64,000 nucleotides of DNA from Clostridium sp. (lineage in GTDB: Bacteria > Bacillota > Clostridia > Clostridiales > Clostridiaceae): the NCBI RefSeq assembly GCF_022482905.1, contig NZ_JAKVOI010000001.1, positions 3,287,958-3,351,957 on the forward strand, given 5' to 3'. Below the pieces are notes generated by a model that had not been told where the DNA came from, did no database searches, and saw only the letters and a program-made list of their open reading frames with translations. How positions within the stretch are numbered: position 1 is the stretch's first letter; the number at the start of each line of letters is the position of its first letter. Shown here one piece after another: positions 28,190 to 36,702 of this stretch. The position numbers were made by a program, and so were the translations under genes.

Positions 28190-29494
28190 ATGATTGGAAT
28201 TGCTATTAGTTGGTGGGGTGCTGTACTTGGTTTGGTTCTTGCAATAGTATTGATTCTAAAAAAAGTAAATGCTGTATATGCTCTTTTTGCAGGTTCACTT
28301 ATAGGTGGAGTCGTAGGTGGTGCAAGTTTAAATCAGACAGTTACAGTCATTATCAATGGTACCAATAGTGTAATGCCTGCTGTAGTACGTGTATTAACTG
28401 CTGGAATATTGGCAGGGGTGCTTATTGAATCTGGAGCAGCTGAAAAGATTGCTGAAACCATAGTGGAGAAACTTGGCGAGAAAAAGGCGTTATTGGCTAT
28501 TGCTCTTGCAACTTTGATAATAACTGCCGTGGGAGTGTTTGTAACTGTTGCAATTATTATAGTAGCACCTATTGCATTATCTGTAGCCAAGAGAGTCGGT
28601 ATTTCAAAGACTGCAGTACTTTTGACCATGGTTGGTGGAGGAAAAGCCGGTAATGTAATGTCACCAAATCCAAATACTATTGCAGTGGCCAAAGGTTTCA
28701 ATCTGGAATTGACCCAGGTTATGATTGCAGGATTTATACCTGCCTTAGTTGGTTTAATAGTAACTTGTATTGTTGGTAAATTGCTGAGTGAAAAGGGTAC
28801 ACAGATTAAGGACTCTGATTTAGTTGTAAAGAAAACATCGGATAATGATAATGAAGAAAAACCAAGCTTTTTAAAGGCTATGGTTGCACCTATAGTGGCA
28901 ATTGTATTATTAGGTATAAACCCCATTGGCAGCATTTTGAATATAGAATTTCTCAAGAAGATCAGCATAGATTCCATGATAATTCTTCCTGTAGCTGGTC
29001 TGGTTGGATTGGTAGCCATGGGAAAAGCTAAAAATATCCTTAAATATACTGCATCAGGATTGAATATGATGTCCAGTACAGCAATTCTACTAATTGGAGC
29101 AGGATCTATAGCAGGTATTATTTCCAATTCTAATTTAAGTTCAATTGTAGTAAATATTATTAAGACATCAGGTATATCCGGAACATTGCTGGCTCCAATT
29201 TCAGGTATATTAATGGCGGCTGCTACTGGTTCCACATCTACCGGTGCAATTTTGGCCACAGGATCATTTGAAAAGGCAATTTTGGCAATGGGTGTAGCGC
29301 CTATAAGTGCAGCAGTAATGGTCCATACTGGTGCTGTAGTAATAGATCACCTGCCACATGGAAATTTTTTCTTGGTATCTGCTCAGTCAGTCAAAATGGA
29401 TATATCGGATCGTATGAAACTTATACCTTATGAGTCAATAGTTGGAGGAAGTATATGTCTGACGGCTACTGTCATATATGGGTTTCTAATGTAA
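28190..29494 (+). CDS. GntP-family carboxylate permease
   Basis: 434-residue, 11-12-segment membrane protein of the gluconate permease (GntP) family, which imports gluconate or hydroxy acids with protons. Seen: GGGKAGNVMSPNPNTIAVAKGF, a charged cytoplasmic loop (about 205-225) and a C-terminal HTGAVVIDHLPHGNFF. ATG 28190 is chosen because GGTGGAGG lies 9 bases upstream; GTG 28175 falls inside that site. Its location before a crotonase-CoA-transferase-dehydrogenase operon with the same operator suggests it imports the organic acid handled there, for example 3-hydroxybutyrate, 3-hydroxypropionate or crotonate (inference). Confidence 0.82.
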   Translation: MIGIAISWWGAVLGLVLAIVLILKKVNAVYALFAGSLIGGVVGGASLNQTVTVIINGTNSVMPAVVRVLTAGILAGVLIESGAAEKIAETIVEKLGEKKALLAIALATLIITAVGVFVTVAIIIVAPIALSVAKRVGISKTAVLLTMVGGGKAGNVMSPNPNTIAVAKGFNLELTQVMIAGFIPALVGLIVTCIVGKLLSEKGTQIKDSDLVVKKTSDNDNEEKPSFLKAMVAPIVAIVLLGINPIGSILNIEFLKKISIDSMIILPVAGLVGLVAMGKAKNILKYTASGLNMMSSTAILLIGAGSIAGIISNSNLSSIVVNIIKTSGISGTLLAPISGILMAAATGSTSTGAILATGSFEKAILAMGVAPISAAVMVHTGAVVIDHLPHGNFFLVSAQSVKMDISDRMKLIPYESIVGGSICLTATVIYGFLM

Positions 29495-29550
29495 TATAAT
29501 AAATATGTAATCCATGTAAATTAATTATTTTTATAAAATTTTCTAAAATA

Positions 29551-29690
29551 CTTGTTGACAAATAGTTTGCATACAAGTAAAATTAAATTAAACGTTAACA
29601 TAAATAAATTTACTGAATTAATAAAATAATTGCCATCTAAATGGCATAAAGTGGGGGTAATATAATGGAAAATGTTCTTTTTAAAGAGGA
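29551..29690 (+). repeat. Duplicated promoter region, copy 1, upstream of the crotonase gene
   Basis: Contains TTGACA (29555-29560), the half-palindromic operator TTTGCATACAAG (29566-29577) in the spacer and TAAAAT (29578-29583). Then AAATTAAACGTTAACA, a TTGCCAT/ATGGCA inverted repeat before the ribosome binding site, and the first codons of the crotonase gene. The same order recurs at 33375. Confidence 0.8.
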
Positions 29691-30441
29691 AAGCGGTATA
29701 GCTTATGTTACTATCAACAGACCTAAGGCACTCAATGCACTCAACAGTGATACACTGACAGAACTTGGCTCAGTTGTGGATGAAATATCCAAGAAACAGG
29801 ATATTAAAGCAGTAATAATAACCGGAGCTGGAGAAAAGTCTTTTGTAGCAGGAGCAGATATAGCTCAGATGAGCAAGCTTAATTCCATAGAAGCAGCGAA
29901 TTTTTCAAGACTGGCACAAAGAGTATTTTCGGAAATAGAAAATTTACCTCAAGTTGTCATAGCAGCTGTTAATGGATTTGCACTTGGAGGTGGCTGCGAA
30001 CTTGCTATGGCTTGTGATGTAAGATTTGCTTCCAGGAAAGCTAAATTTGGACAGCCAGAAGTTAACCTCGGCATACTACCTAGTTTTGGAGGTACTCAGA
30101 GGTTGCCGAGACTGGTAGGAAAAGGTATAGCAAAAGAATTGATATTTTCCACTGACATGATAGATGCTCAGGAAGCATATCGTATAGGACTTGCAAATAA
30201 AGTTTTTGAGCCTGATGAATTGATACAGAAATCCGAGGAATTTGCAAAGAAAGTAATGAGCAAATCACCGTGGGGGGTTAGATTGGCCAAGGCTTCAATA
30301 AATAATGGCCTTGATGTAGATTTAGAGGCCGGACTTAAATACGAAGCAAATTCATTTGGATTGTGCTTCTCTACAGAAGATCAAAAAGAAGGTATGAATG
30401 CTTTCCTGGAAAAGAGAAAAGCCAACTTCAAAGACCGTTAA
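29665..30441 (+). CDS. Enoyl-CoA hydratase (crotonase) family protein
   Basis: 258-residue crotonase. Oxyanion-hole motifs FVAGADIAQM (near 65) and GFALGGGCELAMACD (near 105), and the acid/base Glu residues in GQPEVNLGILPSFGGTQRL. Predicted to hydrate or dehydrate short-chain 3-hydroxyacyl-CoA/enoyl-CoA. Resembles clostridial Crt, but the usual partners hbd and thl are absent: a CoA-transferase, an acyl-CoA dehydrogenase and Etf follow. That suggests it dehydrates an imported or internally made 3-hydroxyacyl-CoA. Confidence 0.9.
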   Translation: MENVLFKEESGIAYVTINRPKALNALNSDTLTELGSVVDEISKKQDIKAVIITGAGEKSFVAGADIAQMSKLNSIEAANFSRLAQRVFSEIENLPQVVIAAVNGFALGGGCELAMACDVRFASRKAKFGQPEVNLGILPSFGGTQRLPRLVGKGIAKELIFSTDMIDAQEAYRIGLANKVFEPDELIQKSEEFAKKVMSKSPWGVRLAKASINNGLDVDLEAGLKYEANSFGLCFSTEDQKEGMNAFLEKRKANFKDR

Positions 30442-30506
30442 GTTAAATCATGTACTTTCAATATTTGTTTGTTAACTTTGCGAAATTGTAAAAGGAGTGG
30501 TTTATA

Positions 30507-32057
30507 ATGGGATTAAAATTTTTAAAATCTTCTGAAGCAGCTGAATTGGTTAATGATGGAGACTTGATCGTTACCAGTGGATTTGTAGGAAGCTTACAAG
30601 CTGAGGCACTTACGATAGCACTGGAAAACCGTTTTAAGGAGACAGGTCATCCAAGAGATTTGACTTTAGTGTATTCAGCTGCCCAGGGAGATGGTAAAGG
30701 CAAGGGTGCTGATCATTTTGCACATGAAGGGCTTATAAAAAGAGTTGTTGGTGGACACTGGAATCTGTCACCTGCATTGGGAAAAATGGCAGTTGAGAAT
30801 AAAATAGAAGCCTATAATCTGCCTCAAGGTACAATATCTCAGCTGTATAGAGATATTGCGGGAAAGAGAATTGGAACTATAACTCATGTTGGTTTGAATA
30901 CGTTTGTGGATCCAAGAATTTCAGGAGGAAAATTAAACGATATAACCAAGGAAGATATAGTAAAACTCATAAATATAGAAGGAGAAGAAAAGCTGCTTTA
31001 TAAATCCTTCCCTATTGATATATGTTTTCTGAGAGGATCATATGCAGATGAGAATGGCAATATTTCGCTGGAAAGAGAAGTAGCTACCATAGATGTACTT
31101 TCAACAGCACAGGCCTGCAAAAATACAGGTGGAATTGTAGTAGTGCAGGTTGAAAAAGTAGTAGCATCAGGTATATTGGATCCTAAACTTGTAAAAATAC
31201 CGGGTATATATGTTGATGTGGTTGTAGTCGCCGAACCTGAATATCATGAACAATTTTTCGGTTGTAAAGGATTTGATCCTGCGTTGACAGGTGAAGTAAA
31301 AATACCTGTTGGGAACATAGAAAGCCCTAAGCTAAATGCAAGAAAAATAATAGCAAGAAGGGCAGCTATGGAACTTAAGCCGGATGCAGTTGTAAATCTT
31401 GGTATAGGAATACCGGAGGTTATATCTCTTGTAGCCAATGAAGAAGGAATAGGCGGGTATATGACTATGACTGTAGAGGCAGGACCGATAGGAGGCGTTC
31501 CTGAAGGAGGATCGGCTTTTGGAGCAAGTATAAATGCAGAGGCGATTATAGATGAGGCTTACCAATTTGATTTCTATGATGGTGGCGGAACTGATCTCGC
31601 ATTTTTAGGCCTGGCGCAGGCAGATAAATATGGAAATATAAATGTAAGTAAATTTGGACCACGTATAGCCGGCTGCGGAGGATTTATAAATATAACCCAA
31701 AATGCAAAAAAAGTATTTTTCTGCGGTACATTTACCGCAGGTGGATTGAAGATAGAAACAGGAGATGGAAAACTGAAGATAACTCAAGAAGGAAAGGTAT
31801 CCAAGTTTTTAAGTGAAGTTGAGCAAATTACATTCAGTGGGGAATATGCAAGAAAGACAGAACAGCCTGTTATGTATATAACTGAAAGAGCTGTATTTGA
31901 ATTGAAAAGTGACGGATTGTATCTTACCGAAGTGGCTCCGGGAGTGGATATTGAAAAGGATATACTTAGACTGATGGAATTCAAACCTAAGATAGACAAG
32001 GTAAAGACAATGGACGAAAGAATTTTTTATGATAAATTGATGGGATTAAAAAAATAA
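30507..32057 (+). CDS. Fused acyl-CoA:carboxylate CoA-transferase (propionate CoA-transferase type)
   Basis: 516-residue class I CoA-transferase with alpha and beta halves in one chain. Seen: TSGFVGSLQAEALT near the N-terminus, a C-terminal half with LGIGIPEVISLVANEEGIGG, then the active-site Glu in TMTVEAGPIGGVPEGGSAFG and QFDFYDGGGTDLAFLG. Length and order match propionate/lactate CoA-transferase (Pct) and YdiF-type enzymes. It would activate a free acid by swapping CoA with acetyl- or propionyl-CoA, without spending ATP. Second gene of the crotonase operon. Confidence 0.88.
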   Translation: MGLKFLKSSEAAELVNDGDLIVTSGFVGSLQAEALTIALENRFKETGHPRDLTLVYSAAQGDGKGKGADHFAHEGLIKRVVGGHWNLSPALGKMAVENKIEAYNLPQGTISQLYRDIAGKRIGTITHVGLNTFVDPRISGGKLNDITKEDIVKLINIEGEEKLLYKSFPIDICFLRGSYADENGNISLEREVATIDVLSTAQACKNTGGIVVVQVEKVVASGILDPKLVKIPGIYVDVVVVAEPEYHEQFFGCKGFDPALTGEVKIPVGNIESPKLNARKIIARRAAMELKPDAVVNLGIGIPEVISLVANEEGIGGYMTMTVEAGPIGGVPEGGSAFGASINAEAIIDEAYQFDFYDGGGTDLAFLGLAQADKYGNINVSKFGPRIAGCGGFINITQNAKKVFFCGTFTAGGLKIETGDGKLKITQEGKVSKFLSEVEQITFSGEYARKTEQPVMYITERAVFELKSDGLYLTEVAPGVDIEKDILRLMEFKPKIDKVKTMDERIFYDKLMGLKK

Positions 32058-32083
32058 ATTATAAATTTTAGGAGGATACACAT

Positions 32084-33223
32084 ATGAATTTTGAATTATC
32101 GGAAGATCAGAAGCTTATACAGAAAAAAGTTAGAGATTTTGCTGAAAAGGAATTGAAACCGATAGCAATTGAGAACGACCGGACTAGTGAATTCCCTGTA
32201 GATGTATACAAGAAGATGGGTGAACTTGGATTTATAGGACTTCCTTATCCAAAAGAATATGGTGGTTATGGAGCAGATTATTTATCTTATGCAATTGCAG
32301 TAGAAGAGGTATCAAAGGTACATGCCTCCATGGGAATATCCTATTCAGTTACAACATCTTTGTGTGCAGGTGGAATAATTAATAATGCATCGGAAGAACA
32401 AAAGAAAAAATATCTTCCGGATTTATTGACAGGCAGGAAATTTGGTTCTTTTGGAATGACGGAACCAGGGGCCGGTTCAGATGCGTCTGCGGCAGTAACA
32501 ACAGCTGACAGAAAAGGGGATTACTATATATTAAATGGTACTAAGTGCTTTATAACAAACGGACCTCTTTCAGAAACATTCCTGGTATTTGCAATAACTG
32601 ACAAGAGCAAGGGACCTAAAGGTGTGTCGGCATTTATAGTAGAAAAAGGATATCCTGGATTTTCAATAGGAAGAATTGAGGATAAATGCGGAATAAAAGC
32701 AGCACAAGTATCAGAATTATTATTCGATAACTGCAAAGTACCTGCAGAAAATCTGGTATCTGAAGAAGGAAAAGGACTTAAAATAGCATTGAGCACACTG
32801 GACGGAGGAAGAATAGGTGTAGCAGCACAGGGACTTGGAATAGCAGAGGGAGCCTTCGAACTTGCAAAACAATATATGAAAGAGAGAATTCAGTTTGGAA
32901 GACCACTGTTCAAACAGCAGTATCTAGCATTCAAGATGGCAGAGTTGGATCTTGAAATAGAACAGGCTAAATATATTCTCTACAAGGCAGCTATAGACAA
33001 ACAGGAGGGAAGACCGTATGGTGTACCTGCAGCAAAGGCAAAAATAGCATGCACGGATGCAGCCATGCACGTAACAACTGAAGCAGTTCAGATGTTTGGT
33101 GGAAATGGATACATGAGAGAGTATGAAGTTGAGAGAATGATGAGGGATGCCAAGATAACTCAGATATATGAAGGAACAAATGAAATACAGAAACTGATAA
33201 TAAGTGGACAGCTTTTCAGATAA
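32084..33223 (+). CDS. Acyl-CoA dehydrogenase, short-chain type (first copy)
   Basis: 379-residue FAD enzyme of the butyryl-CoA dehydrogenase group. Seen: FGMTEPGAGSDASAAVT, YILNGTKCFITNGP, DGGRIGVAAQGLGIAEGA, FGGNGYMREYEVERMMRD, and the catalytic-base Glu in KITQIYEGTNEIQ (near 365). Likely runs in the reductive direction with Etf, turning an enoyl-CoA such as acryloyl- or crotonyl-CoA into the saturated product. AGGAGG precedes the ATG; a terminator and a new promoter separate it from the second copy. Confidence 0.9.
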   Translation: MNFELSEDQKLIQKKVRDFAEKELKPIAIENDRTSEFPVDVYKKMGELGFIGLPYPKEYGGYGADYLSYAIAVEEVSKVHASMGISYSVTTSLCAGGIINNASEEQKKKYLPDLLTGRKFGSFGMTEPGAGSDASAAVTTADRKGDYYILNGTKCFITNGPLSETFLVFAITDKSKGPKGVSAFIVEKGYPGFSIGRIEDKCGIKAAQVSELLFDNCKVPAENLVSEEGKGLKIALSTLDGGRIGVAAQGLGIAEGAFELAKQYMKERIQFGRPLFKQQYLAFKMAELDLEIEQAKYILYKAAIDKQEGRPYGVPAAKAKIACTDAAMHVTTEAVQMFGGNGYMREYEVERMMRDAKITQIYEGTNEIQKLIISGQLFR

Positions 33224-33280
33224 TCTTGTGTTTTAAAATTATTTGTTGAATTTAATGAGTTGATAAGTAATAAATTATAT

Positions 33281-33329
33281 CCTGTAAGATGGGCACGGGA
33301 GATAGCGTGCATCATCTTACAGGGTGTTT
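33281..33329 (+). terminator. Intrinsic terminator after the first acyl-CoA dehydrogenase
   Basis: Stem CCTGTAAGATG (33281-33291) with CATCTTACAGG (33313-33323), then GTGTTTTT. Confidence 0.85.
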
Positions 33330-33374
33330 TTCGTAATAATATTTTTCAAATATTATGTTAAAAAATTTACAATG

Positions 33375-33536
33375 ATTGTTGACAAATTTTTTGTATGCAA
33401 GTAAAATTAAATTAAACGTTAACACAAACAAATTCATTCAATCTACATAATAATTGCCACTTGAATGGCATAAAATAGAGGGGTGATATAAGGAGGTGAT
33501 GTAGAGGACGATATAATGAAAAAATGTTCTTCCTAG
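33375..33536 (+). repeat. Duplicated promoter region, copy 2, with a crotonase start remnant
   Basis: Aligns with 29551-29690: TTGACA (33379-33384), operator TTTGTATGCAAG (33390-33401), TAAAAT (33402-33407), TAAATTAAACGTTAACA, and the TTGCCA...TGGCA hairpin. An extra segment with AGGAGGTGATGTAG follows, then ATG (33516) AAAAAATGTTCTTCCTAG, which matches the crotonase start (ATGGAAAATGTTCTTTTTAA) but stops after six codons. The rest of the gap to 33620 holds only the ribosome binding site of the next gene. Confidence 0.78.
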
Positions 33537-33620
33537 AATAAAAAATATTGAAATTCTCTGGAGAGCTGACAAATTATTAACACATAGTTGTCAATTAAAA
33601 GATATAAGGAGGTAAAATGA

Positions 33621-34760
33621 ATGGATTTTACATTGACTAGGGAACAGGAACTTGTAAAACAAATGGTAAGAGAATTTACAGAAAATGAAGTCAAACCCCT
33701 GGCTGCCGAAATAGACGAGACAGAAAGGTTTCCAAGAGAAACAGTAGAAAAGATGGCCAGATACGGCATGATGGGGATACCTTTCCCGGAGGAATATGGC
33801 GGGGCGGGTGGAGACACCCTGTCTTATATAATAGCTGTGGAAGAACTTTCCAAGGCCTGCGCCTCAACGGGAGTCATACTCTCGGCACACACATCGCTCT
33901 GTGCATCGCTTCTCGAACAGTTCGGCACGGAAGAACAAAAACAGAAATATCTGGTTCCCCTTGCAAAGGGAGAAAAGATAGGTGCATTTGGACTTACAGA
34001 ACCCAATGCAGGTACGGATGCATCCGGACAGCAGAGTCTGGCTGTACTTGAAGGAGACCATTATATACTGAACGGTCAGAAAATATTCATAACAAACGGT
34101 GGAGCTGCAGACATATTCGTGGTATTTGCAATGACAGACAGGAGCAAGGGAAATCATGGCATATCAGCATTCATACTTGAAAAGGGAATGCCGGGCTTTT
34201 CAATAGGAAAACTTGAAAACAAAATGGGAATAAGGGCATCATCAACTACGGAGCTGATATTCGAGGACTGTATAGTTCCAAAGGAGAATCTTGTAGGAAG
34301 AGAAGGAAAAGGTTTTGGAATAGCAATGAAGACTCTTGATGGAGGAAGAATCGGTATAGCAGCACAGGCACTTGGAATAGCAGAAGGCGCCCTGGAGGAA
34401 GCAGTTGAATACATGAAAGAAAGAAAACAGTTTGGAAGATCACTTAGCAAGTTCCAGGGGCTGGCATGGACTGTTGCCGATCTGGATACTGAAATACAGG
34501 CTGCAAAATACCTTGTGTACAAGGCAGCATTGAGCAAGGATGCACATGTATCCTATACAGTAGATGCAGCAAGAGCCAAGCTTATGGCAGCAAATGTTGC
34601 CATGGAGACTACAGCAAAGGTTGTACAGCTCTTTGGAGGATATGGATATACAAAGGACTATCCAGTAGAGAGAATGATGAGAGATGCAAAGATAACTGAA
34701 ATATATGAAGGAACCTCGGAAGTACAGAAAATGGTCATTTCAGGAAATATATTTAAATAG
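33621..34760 (+). CDS. Acyl-CoA dehydrogenase, short-chain type (second copy)
   Basis: 379 residues, the same length as the copy at 32084, with matching motifs (FGLTEPNAGTDASGQQS, YILNGQKIFITNGG, DGGRIGIAAQALGIAEGA, FGGYGYTKDYPVERMMRD) and catalytic Glu in KITEIYEGTSEVQ. The two diverge throughout, so they may prefer different enoyl-CoA chains. It is followed closely by etfB and etfA (12 bp and a short gap), so this copy is likely the Etf partner. Base composition is shifted: 33 G/C in 33841-33900, against 20 in 32401-32460 of the first copy, which suggests different ancestry or strong codon selection. Confidence 0.9.
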   Translation: MDFTLTREQELVKQMVREFTENEVKPLAAEIDETERFPRETVEKMARYGMMGIPFPEEYGGAGGDTLSYIIAVEELSKACASTGVILSAHTSLCASLLEQFGTEEQKQKYLVPLAKGEKIGAFGLTEPNAGTDASGQQSLAVLEGDHYILNGQKIFITNGGAADIFVVFAMTDRSKGNHGISAFILEKGMPGFSIGKLENKMGIRASSTTELIFEDCIVPKENLVGREGKGFGIAMKTLDGGRIGIAAQALGIAEGALEEAVEYMKERKQFGRSLSKFQGLAWTVADLDTEIQAAKYLVYKAALSKDAHVSYTVDAARAKLMAANVAMETTAKVVQLFGGYGYTKDYPVERMMRDAKITEIYEGTSEVQKMVISGNIFK

Positions 34761-34772
34761 GAGGAACGCCTA

Positions 34773-35552
34773 ATGAATATTGTTGTTTGTTTAAAACAGG
34801 TACCGGACACAAATGAAGTCAAAATAGATCCAAAAACAGGAACGCTTATAAGAGAAGGTGTTCCTTCGATAATAAATCCAGATGACAAGAATGCACTTGA
34901 GGAATCAATTGCAATTAAAGAAAAAACAGGTGGAAAGGTTACAGTAATAAGCATGGGACCACCCCAGGCAGAGTCGGCACTGAGGGAAGCACTTGCAATG
35001 GGTGCAGACGAGGCAATACTCATATCTGACAGGGCTTTTGCAGGAGCAGATACCTGCGCCACAGCATATGCACTTTCAGGAGCACTCAGGAAACTGGACT
35101 ACGATATAATTTTTGCAGGAAGACAGGCAATAGACGGAGATACCGCACAGGTTGGACCTGAAATAGCAGAATTTCTGGGAATACCGCAGATAACTTATGT
35201 AGAAAAGGTCGATGTGGATGGAAGTACGGTTACAGTTAGAAAAGCATGGGAAGACGGGTATGAAACAGTGAAAGTCAATACGCCGGTACTGCTTACTGCT
35301 ATAAAAGAATTGAACAATCCAAGATATATGCATATGAAGAATATATTTAAAATCTTCAACAAGGAAGTAAAAGTGTGGAGCGCTGCCGATCTTGAAGTTG
35401 ACAGGGAACGTCTTGGACTTAAAGGTTCTCCTACGAAGGTAAAGAGATCAGCTACAAAAGAAGCAAGAGGGGCAGGAGAGATTGTCAACAAGCCGGTAAA
35501 AGAAGCAGCAGCATATGCAATTTCAAAATTAAAAGAAAAGCATGTTATTTAA
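34773..35552 (+). CDS. etfB: Electron transfer flavoprotein beta subunit
   Basis: 259 residues, complete. MNIVVCLKQVPDTNEVKID start, VPSIINPDDKNALEESIAIKE, AGRQAIDGDTAQVGPEIAEFL and TPVLLTAIKELNNPRYM. The NPDDKNALE and GDTAQVGPE stretches resemble clostridial electron-bifurcating Etf. With EtfA it would carry electrons from NADH to the acyl-CoA dehydrogenase and possibly to ferredoxin. GGAGGAACG precedes the ATG. Confidence 0.93.
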   Translation: MNIVVCLKQVPDTNEVKIDPKTGTLIREGVPSIINPDDKNALEESIAIKEKTGGKVTVISMGPPQAESALREALAMGADEAILISDRAFAGADTCATAYALSGALRKLDYDIIFAGRQAIDGDTAQVGPEIAEFLGIPQITYVEKVDVDGSTVTVRKAWEDGYETVKVNTPVLLTAIKELNNPRYMHMKNIFKIFNKEVKVWSAADLEVDRERLGLKGSPTKVKRSATKEARGAGEIVNKPVKEAAAYAISKLKEKHVI

Positions 35553-35568
35553 TTGGGGGGGATTCGTA

Positions 35569-36573
35569 ATGAATATAGCAGACTACAGAGGTGTATGGGT
35601 ATTTGCTGAACAGAGAGACGGTGAACTTCAAAAAGTAGCTCTGGAATTATTGGGAAAAGGAAGAGAACTTGCAGACAAATTAAAGGTTGATCTGACTGCA
35701 GTACTTCTCGGAAGCGATATAGATGATGCCGCAGAAGAATTGACTGCGTATGGAGCAGACAAGGTGCTGTATGCAGACAGTCCGCTATTGAAACACTATA
35801 CTACGGACGGATATACAAAGGTAATTGCAGACCTTGTAGAAGAGAAAAAACCGGAAATAGTACTTATAGGTGCAAGCTTCATTGGAAGAGATCTGGGACC
35901 AAGACTGGCAGCCAAACTCGTTACGGGACTTACAGCCGATTGTACCGGACTCGACATAGATGCGGAGACGAACAATCTCATGATGACAAGACCGGCTTTT
36001 GGTGGGAATCTTATGGCAACAATAGTTTGCGGGGACCACAGACCGCAGATGTCAACAGTAAGGCCGGGGGTTTTCGATAAACTTGAGAAAGCCGATGTGA
36101 AGGCTGACAGGATAGAAAAAGTGAGCGCAGATGTTTCAGAGGACGACATAAGGATAAAGGTACAGGAAGTAGTGAAACTTGCAAAGGACGTAGTGGATAT
36201 TGGAGAAGCAAAGGTAATTGTATCCGGAGGAAGAGGGCTTGGAAGCAAGGAAGGCTTTGAAGTTCTGAAGGAACTGGCAGATGTGCTTGAGGGAACTGTA
36301 GGTGGTTCCAGAGCTGCTATTGACAATGGCTGGATAGACAAGGCATATCAAGTTGGACAAACCGGGAAGACGGTAAGGCCGGCACTCTATATAGCAGTTG
36401 GAATATCAGGAGCAATACAGCACCTGGCAGGCATGCAGGACAGTGGATATATTGTGGCTGTAAACAAGGATGAAAATGCTGCAATAATGAAGGTGGCTGA
36501 CCTTGCCATTGTAGGAGACTATACCAAGGTCATACCTGAACTTGTAACTCAGATTAAAGCTTTGAATGAGTAA
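35569..36573 (+). CDS. etfA: Electron transfer flavoprotein alpha subunit
   Basis: 334 residues from ATG 35569, which follows GGGGGG; an earlier in-frame start at 35542 overlaps etfB. Seen: N-terminal ADYRGVWVFAEQ, central RPAFGGNLMATIV, and the C-terminal FAD site VSGGRGLGSKEGFEVL, GGSRAAIDNGWI and YIAVGISGAIQHLAGM. No N-terminal ferredoxin extension of the CarE (caffeate reductase) type. Last gene of the operon, terminator follows. Confidence 0.93.
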   Translation: MNIADYRGVWVFAEQRDGELQKVALELLGKGRELADKLKVDLTAVLLGSDIDDAAEELTAYGADKVLYADSPLLKHYTTDGYTKVIADLVEEKKPEIVLIGASFIGRDLGPRLAAKLVTGLTADCTGLDIDAETNNLMMTRPAFGGNLMATIVCGDHRPQMSTVRPGVFDKLEKADVKADRIEKVSADVSEDDIRIKVQEVVKLAKDVVDIGEAKVIVSGGRGLGSKEGFEVLKELADVLEGTVGGSRAAIDNGWIDKAYQVGQTGKTVRPALYIAVGISGAIQHLAGMQDSGYIVAVNKDENAAIMKVADLAIVGDYTKVIPELVTQIKALNE

Positions 36574-36604
36574 TTGTTGTTGAATTTAATAATTTAGAGG
36601 TAAT

Positions 36605-36653
36605 AGACTACACCCTGCAGGATGATATGCATCTGTCTTGCAGGGTGTAGTCT
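36605..36653 (+). terminator. Intrinsic terminator after etfA
   Basis: 15-bp perfect stem AGACTACACCCTGCA (36605-36619) with TGCAGGGTGTAGTCT (36639-36653). Confidence 0.85.
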
Positions 36654-36664
36654 GTTACTTCCTA

Positions 36665-36696
36665 AAATATATAACATTTGTAAAGAGTAAGGAAAG
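36665..36696 (+). repeat. 32-bp direct repeat, copy 1
   Basis: AAATATATAACATTTGTAAA followed by GAGTAAGGAAAG. It recurs with one mismatch at 40475-40506, about 3.8 kb away. Copy 1 abuts the truncated uxaA; copy 2 lies just before cdd and supplies part of its leader. Confidence 0.85.
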
Positions 36697-36702
36697 TATT
36701 GA

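Noticed and set aside
28333-29259. 308-codon reading frame on the minus strand
   Set aside because: It lies wholly antisense to the GntP permease gene; it has a repetitive Ile/Ala/Thr composition typical of a membrane-protein shadow and no ribosome binding site or family motif.
29584-29660. Possible Rex or cre site at TTAAACGTTAACA, conserved in both duplicated promoters
   Set aside because: Does not match the clostridial Rex palindrome or the cre consensus closely; conservation is explained by the duplication.
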